Below, in pieces: positions 62,796 through 64,000 of a stretch of DNA of 64,000 nucleotides. Made by a program: the position numbers and the translations under genes. Positions within the stretch are counted from its first letter, which is position 1. Every line of letters begins with the position of its first letter. Under the pieces are notes generated by a model. That model was given only the letters and a program-made list of their open reading frames with translations. It searched no databases and was not told where the DNA came from. The DNA is from Cladopsammia gracilis (lineage: Eukaryota > Cnidaria > Anthozoa > Scleractinia > Dendrophylliidae): contig JAJGOT010000049.1 of assembly GCA_022457155.1 (NCBI GenBank), positions 1,797,501 to 1,861,500 of the forward strand, written 5' to 3'.

Positions 62796-63590
62796 ATGGC
62801 TACAACGTATTTTGCATATGGAGTAGATCTGTCTCAAGGACAGTTGCATAAACTCAAAAAAGCATATGACGATAATTCAGAAATTACGATAAGGTTGAGT
62901 AAGAATAATTTGAAAGGGTCGCATGAGTTGATGTTGACAAAAACCCAGATTAATAAGATTAATAAAGCGCTAAAAAACGGTACCGGTACCGATATCAAAA
63001 TATCTAAAACACAGATTCGTAAAGCGATCACCGTAGGGGGAAGTTTATGGAGTTCACTGATGTCACTCGGTGCAAAGTTGTTACCTTTTGCTACAAAAGC
63101 GGCAACAAAGGTAGTACCTTTAGCTACAAAAGCAGCTACAAAAGTACTACCTCATTTAGCTACAGGAGCGCTAGGCGCTTTGGGAAGTCTCGGTATCGAT
63201 AAGATTTTTGGTAACGGAATCACGGTACCGTTTGATTTTCTTCCTCAACTGCTTCGCATAAAAGGATTAACACAAGGGCAAGCGCAAGCGGTGAGAAAAG
63301 GTATGCAAAGCGGTAGCGGAATAACGTTCAAACCTACGCAAAGACAGATAAATGGAGGATTTTTAGGAACACTTGCTGCAATCGGAATTCCTATGGCTAT
63401 CGAATTAGCTTCAAAACTTTTTGGAAAAGGATTATCTGTAAGTCCACCAACGGACGTTGGTGGCAGAGGATTACAGGTACCGAAAAGAGAAGGTAGAGGA
63501 TTACAGATTTCTCCAAAGTTTCCATACTATCCTCCACCTTTTTACGGATCATGGGGTGAAAAAAACCCAAATTTAGGGATGTACCGTTAA
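62796..63590 (+). CDS. Viral membrane-active / core protein candidate (adenovirus pX-pVI-like role)
   Basis: 264 residues. The first ~80 residues include TYFAYGVDLSQGQLHKLKKA and NNLKGSHELMLTKTQINKIN, the latter a common start module of these proteins. Residues about 80-140 form Ala-rich repeats (KAATKVVPLATKAATKVLPH) and a hydrophobic stretch GALGALGSLGIDKIFGNG. A second KPTQRQINGGFLGTLAAIGI segment follows, then a Gly-Arg-Leu-Gln rich tail. Elements of this class have such proteins between capsid and protease genes, and they are compared with adenovirus minor core or membrane-lytic proteins. The role is inferred. Confidence 0.75.
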   Translation: MATTYFAYGVDLSQGQLHKLKKAYDDNSEITIRLSKNNLKGSHELMLTKTQINKINKALKNGTGTDIKISKTQIRKAITVGGSLWSSLMSLGAKLLPFATKAATKVVPLATKAATKVLPHLATGALGALGSLGIDKIFGNGITVPFDFLPQLLRIKGLTQGQAQAVRKGMQSGSGITFKPTQRQINGGFLGTLAAIGIPMAIELASKLFGKGLSVSPPTDVGGRGLQVPKREGRGLQISPKFPYYPPPFYGSWGEKNPNLGMYR

Positions 63591-64000
63591 GTAATTTTGA
63601 CCTCCTTGAATGGATAAATTATTTAAAAATACCCGATTTCAAAGGTATTTTTTCGAGAGATCAAACGGTAAATCATATACATAAAACAGGTTGTTGTATA
63701 ATTAATCTTGATGATAAGATAGGGAATGGTACACACTGGGTCAGTAGTTATGTAAAAAATAAAAATCTCATATATTATTTTGATTCGTTTTGTTTACCGC
63801 CACCACAAGATTTCATTGATTATGCTAATAATTTAGGTATGGAATATCAATATAATATCGGTTACCCGTTTCAAGCTATAAAATCAGTAAGATGCGGTTA
63901 TTATTGTTTATATTTTCTTGATAATATTTACAAAAAATCATTTTATGATTGCTTAAGTAGATTCAAAATCGATAATCAAAACTATAATGAAAAGTTTATT
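63587..64000 (+). CDS. Viral adenain-like cysteine protease, 3' truncated by the window
   Basis: The frame reads through LLEWINYLKIPDFKGIFSRD, then GNGTHWVSSYV (catalytic His), YYFDSFCLPPP (acidic residue) and PFQAIKSVRCGYYCLYFLD with Gln and catalytic Cys seven residues apart as in adenovirus protease. It runs to the window edge without a stop. Such proteases cleave core and minor capsid precursors during virion maturation. There is no ATG in this frame before the conserved part: the frame overlaps the end of the previous gene, and an upstream ATG at 63,551 is followed by TGA two codons later. The true start is therefore unclear. Confidence 0.85.

Overview
The first ~52 kb look like an intron-rich, transposon-rich metazoan chromosome, most likely from a cnidarian such as a stony coral or sea anemone. 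Evidence: canonical GT-AG exons of an extracellular fibronectin type III (FN3) protein separated by introns of up to ~9 kb, plus a mix of BEL/Pao, copia, L1/CR1-like LINE, Penelope-like, hAT, Harbinger-like, piggyBac-like and mariner-like remnants. The species assignment is inference. From about 52.36 kb to the end of the window the DNA becomes AT-rich, intronless and tightly packed. This part is one end of an integrated Polinton/adintovirus-like double-stranded DNA virus.

Layout. 1-2.2 kb: a 50-bp satellite with a mariner-like MITE, then a ~147-bp minisatellite. 2.4-7.6 kb: a hAT transposase fossil, then a broken BEL/Pao element. 8.4-43.7 kb: plus-strand exons of one FN3-repeat gene (parts of eight domains, each split by a phase-0 intron where this can be resolved). 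Its introns hold MITEs, RecQ-like and GIY-YIG fossils, hammerhead ribozymes, a recent copia insertion (30.0-34.7 kb), a 1.55-kb foldback element and several copies of an interspersed repeat here called family A. One exon is interrupted by a 1.9-kb transposon carrying an OTU-protease-like relic. 43.7-52.1 kb: more repeats and no host gene that I recognise.

52.4-64.0 kb: the viral element. Seven recognisable minus-strand genes run leftwards: fiber-like protein, packaging ATPase, a protein with two membrane-type segments, two SAP-like proteins (one with Cys/His repeats) and a pair of paralogues resembling a giant-virus family. Plus-strand genes run rightwards: a coiled-coil protein, a penton-like protein, two small core or membrane-active candidates, a double-jelly-roll major capsid protein, and an adenain-type protease cut by the window edge. 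The two arms diverge from a 67-bp intergenic region. No DNA polymerase B or integrase is visible, and the right end lies outside the window. The capsid genes appear intact, so this may be a recent insertion or an intact endogenous virus.

Two things deserve most attention. First, a GC-rich ~285-nt segment of the viral element (54,994-55,275) has the layout of a highly structured RNA: a two-part closing helix, a competing perfect 11-bp helix, several cUUCGg hairpins, an upstream TATA box and a downstream T run. Second, several perfect palindromes sit between the viral genes, and several Penelope-type hammerhead ribozymes sit in the host part. All calls were made by reading the sequence; no database search was run.
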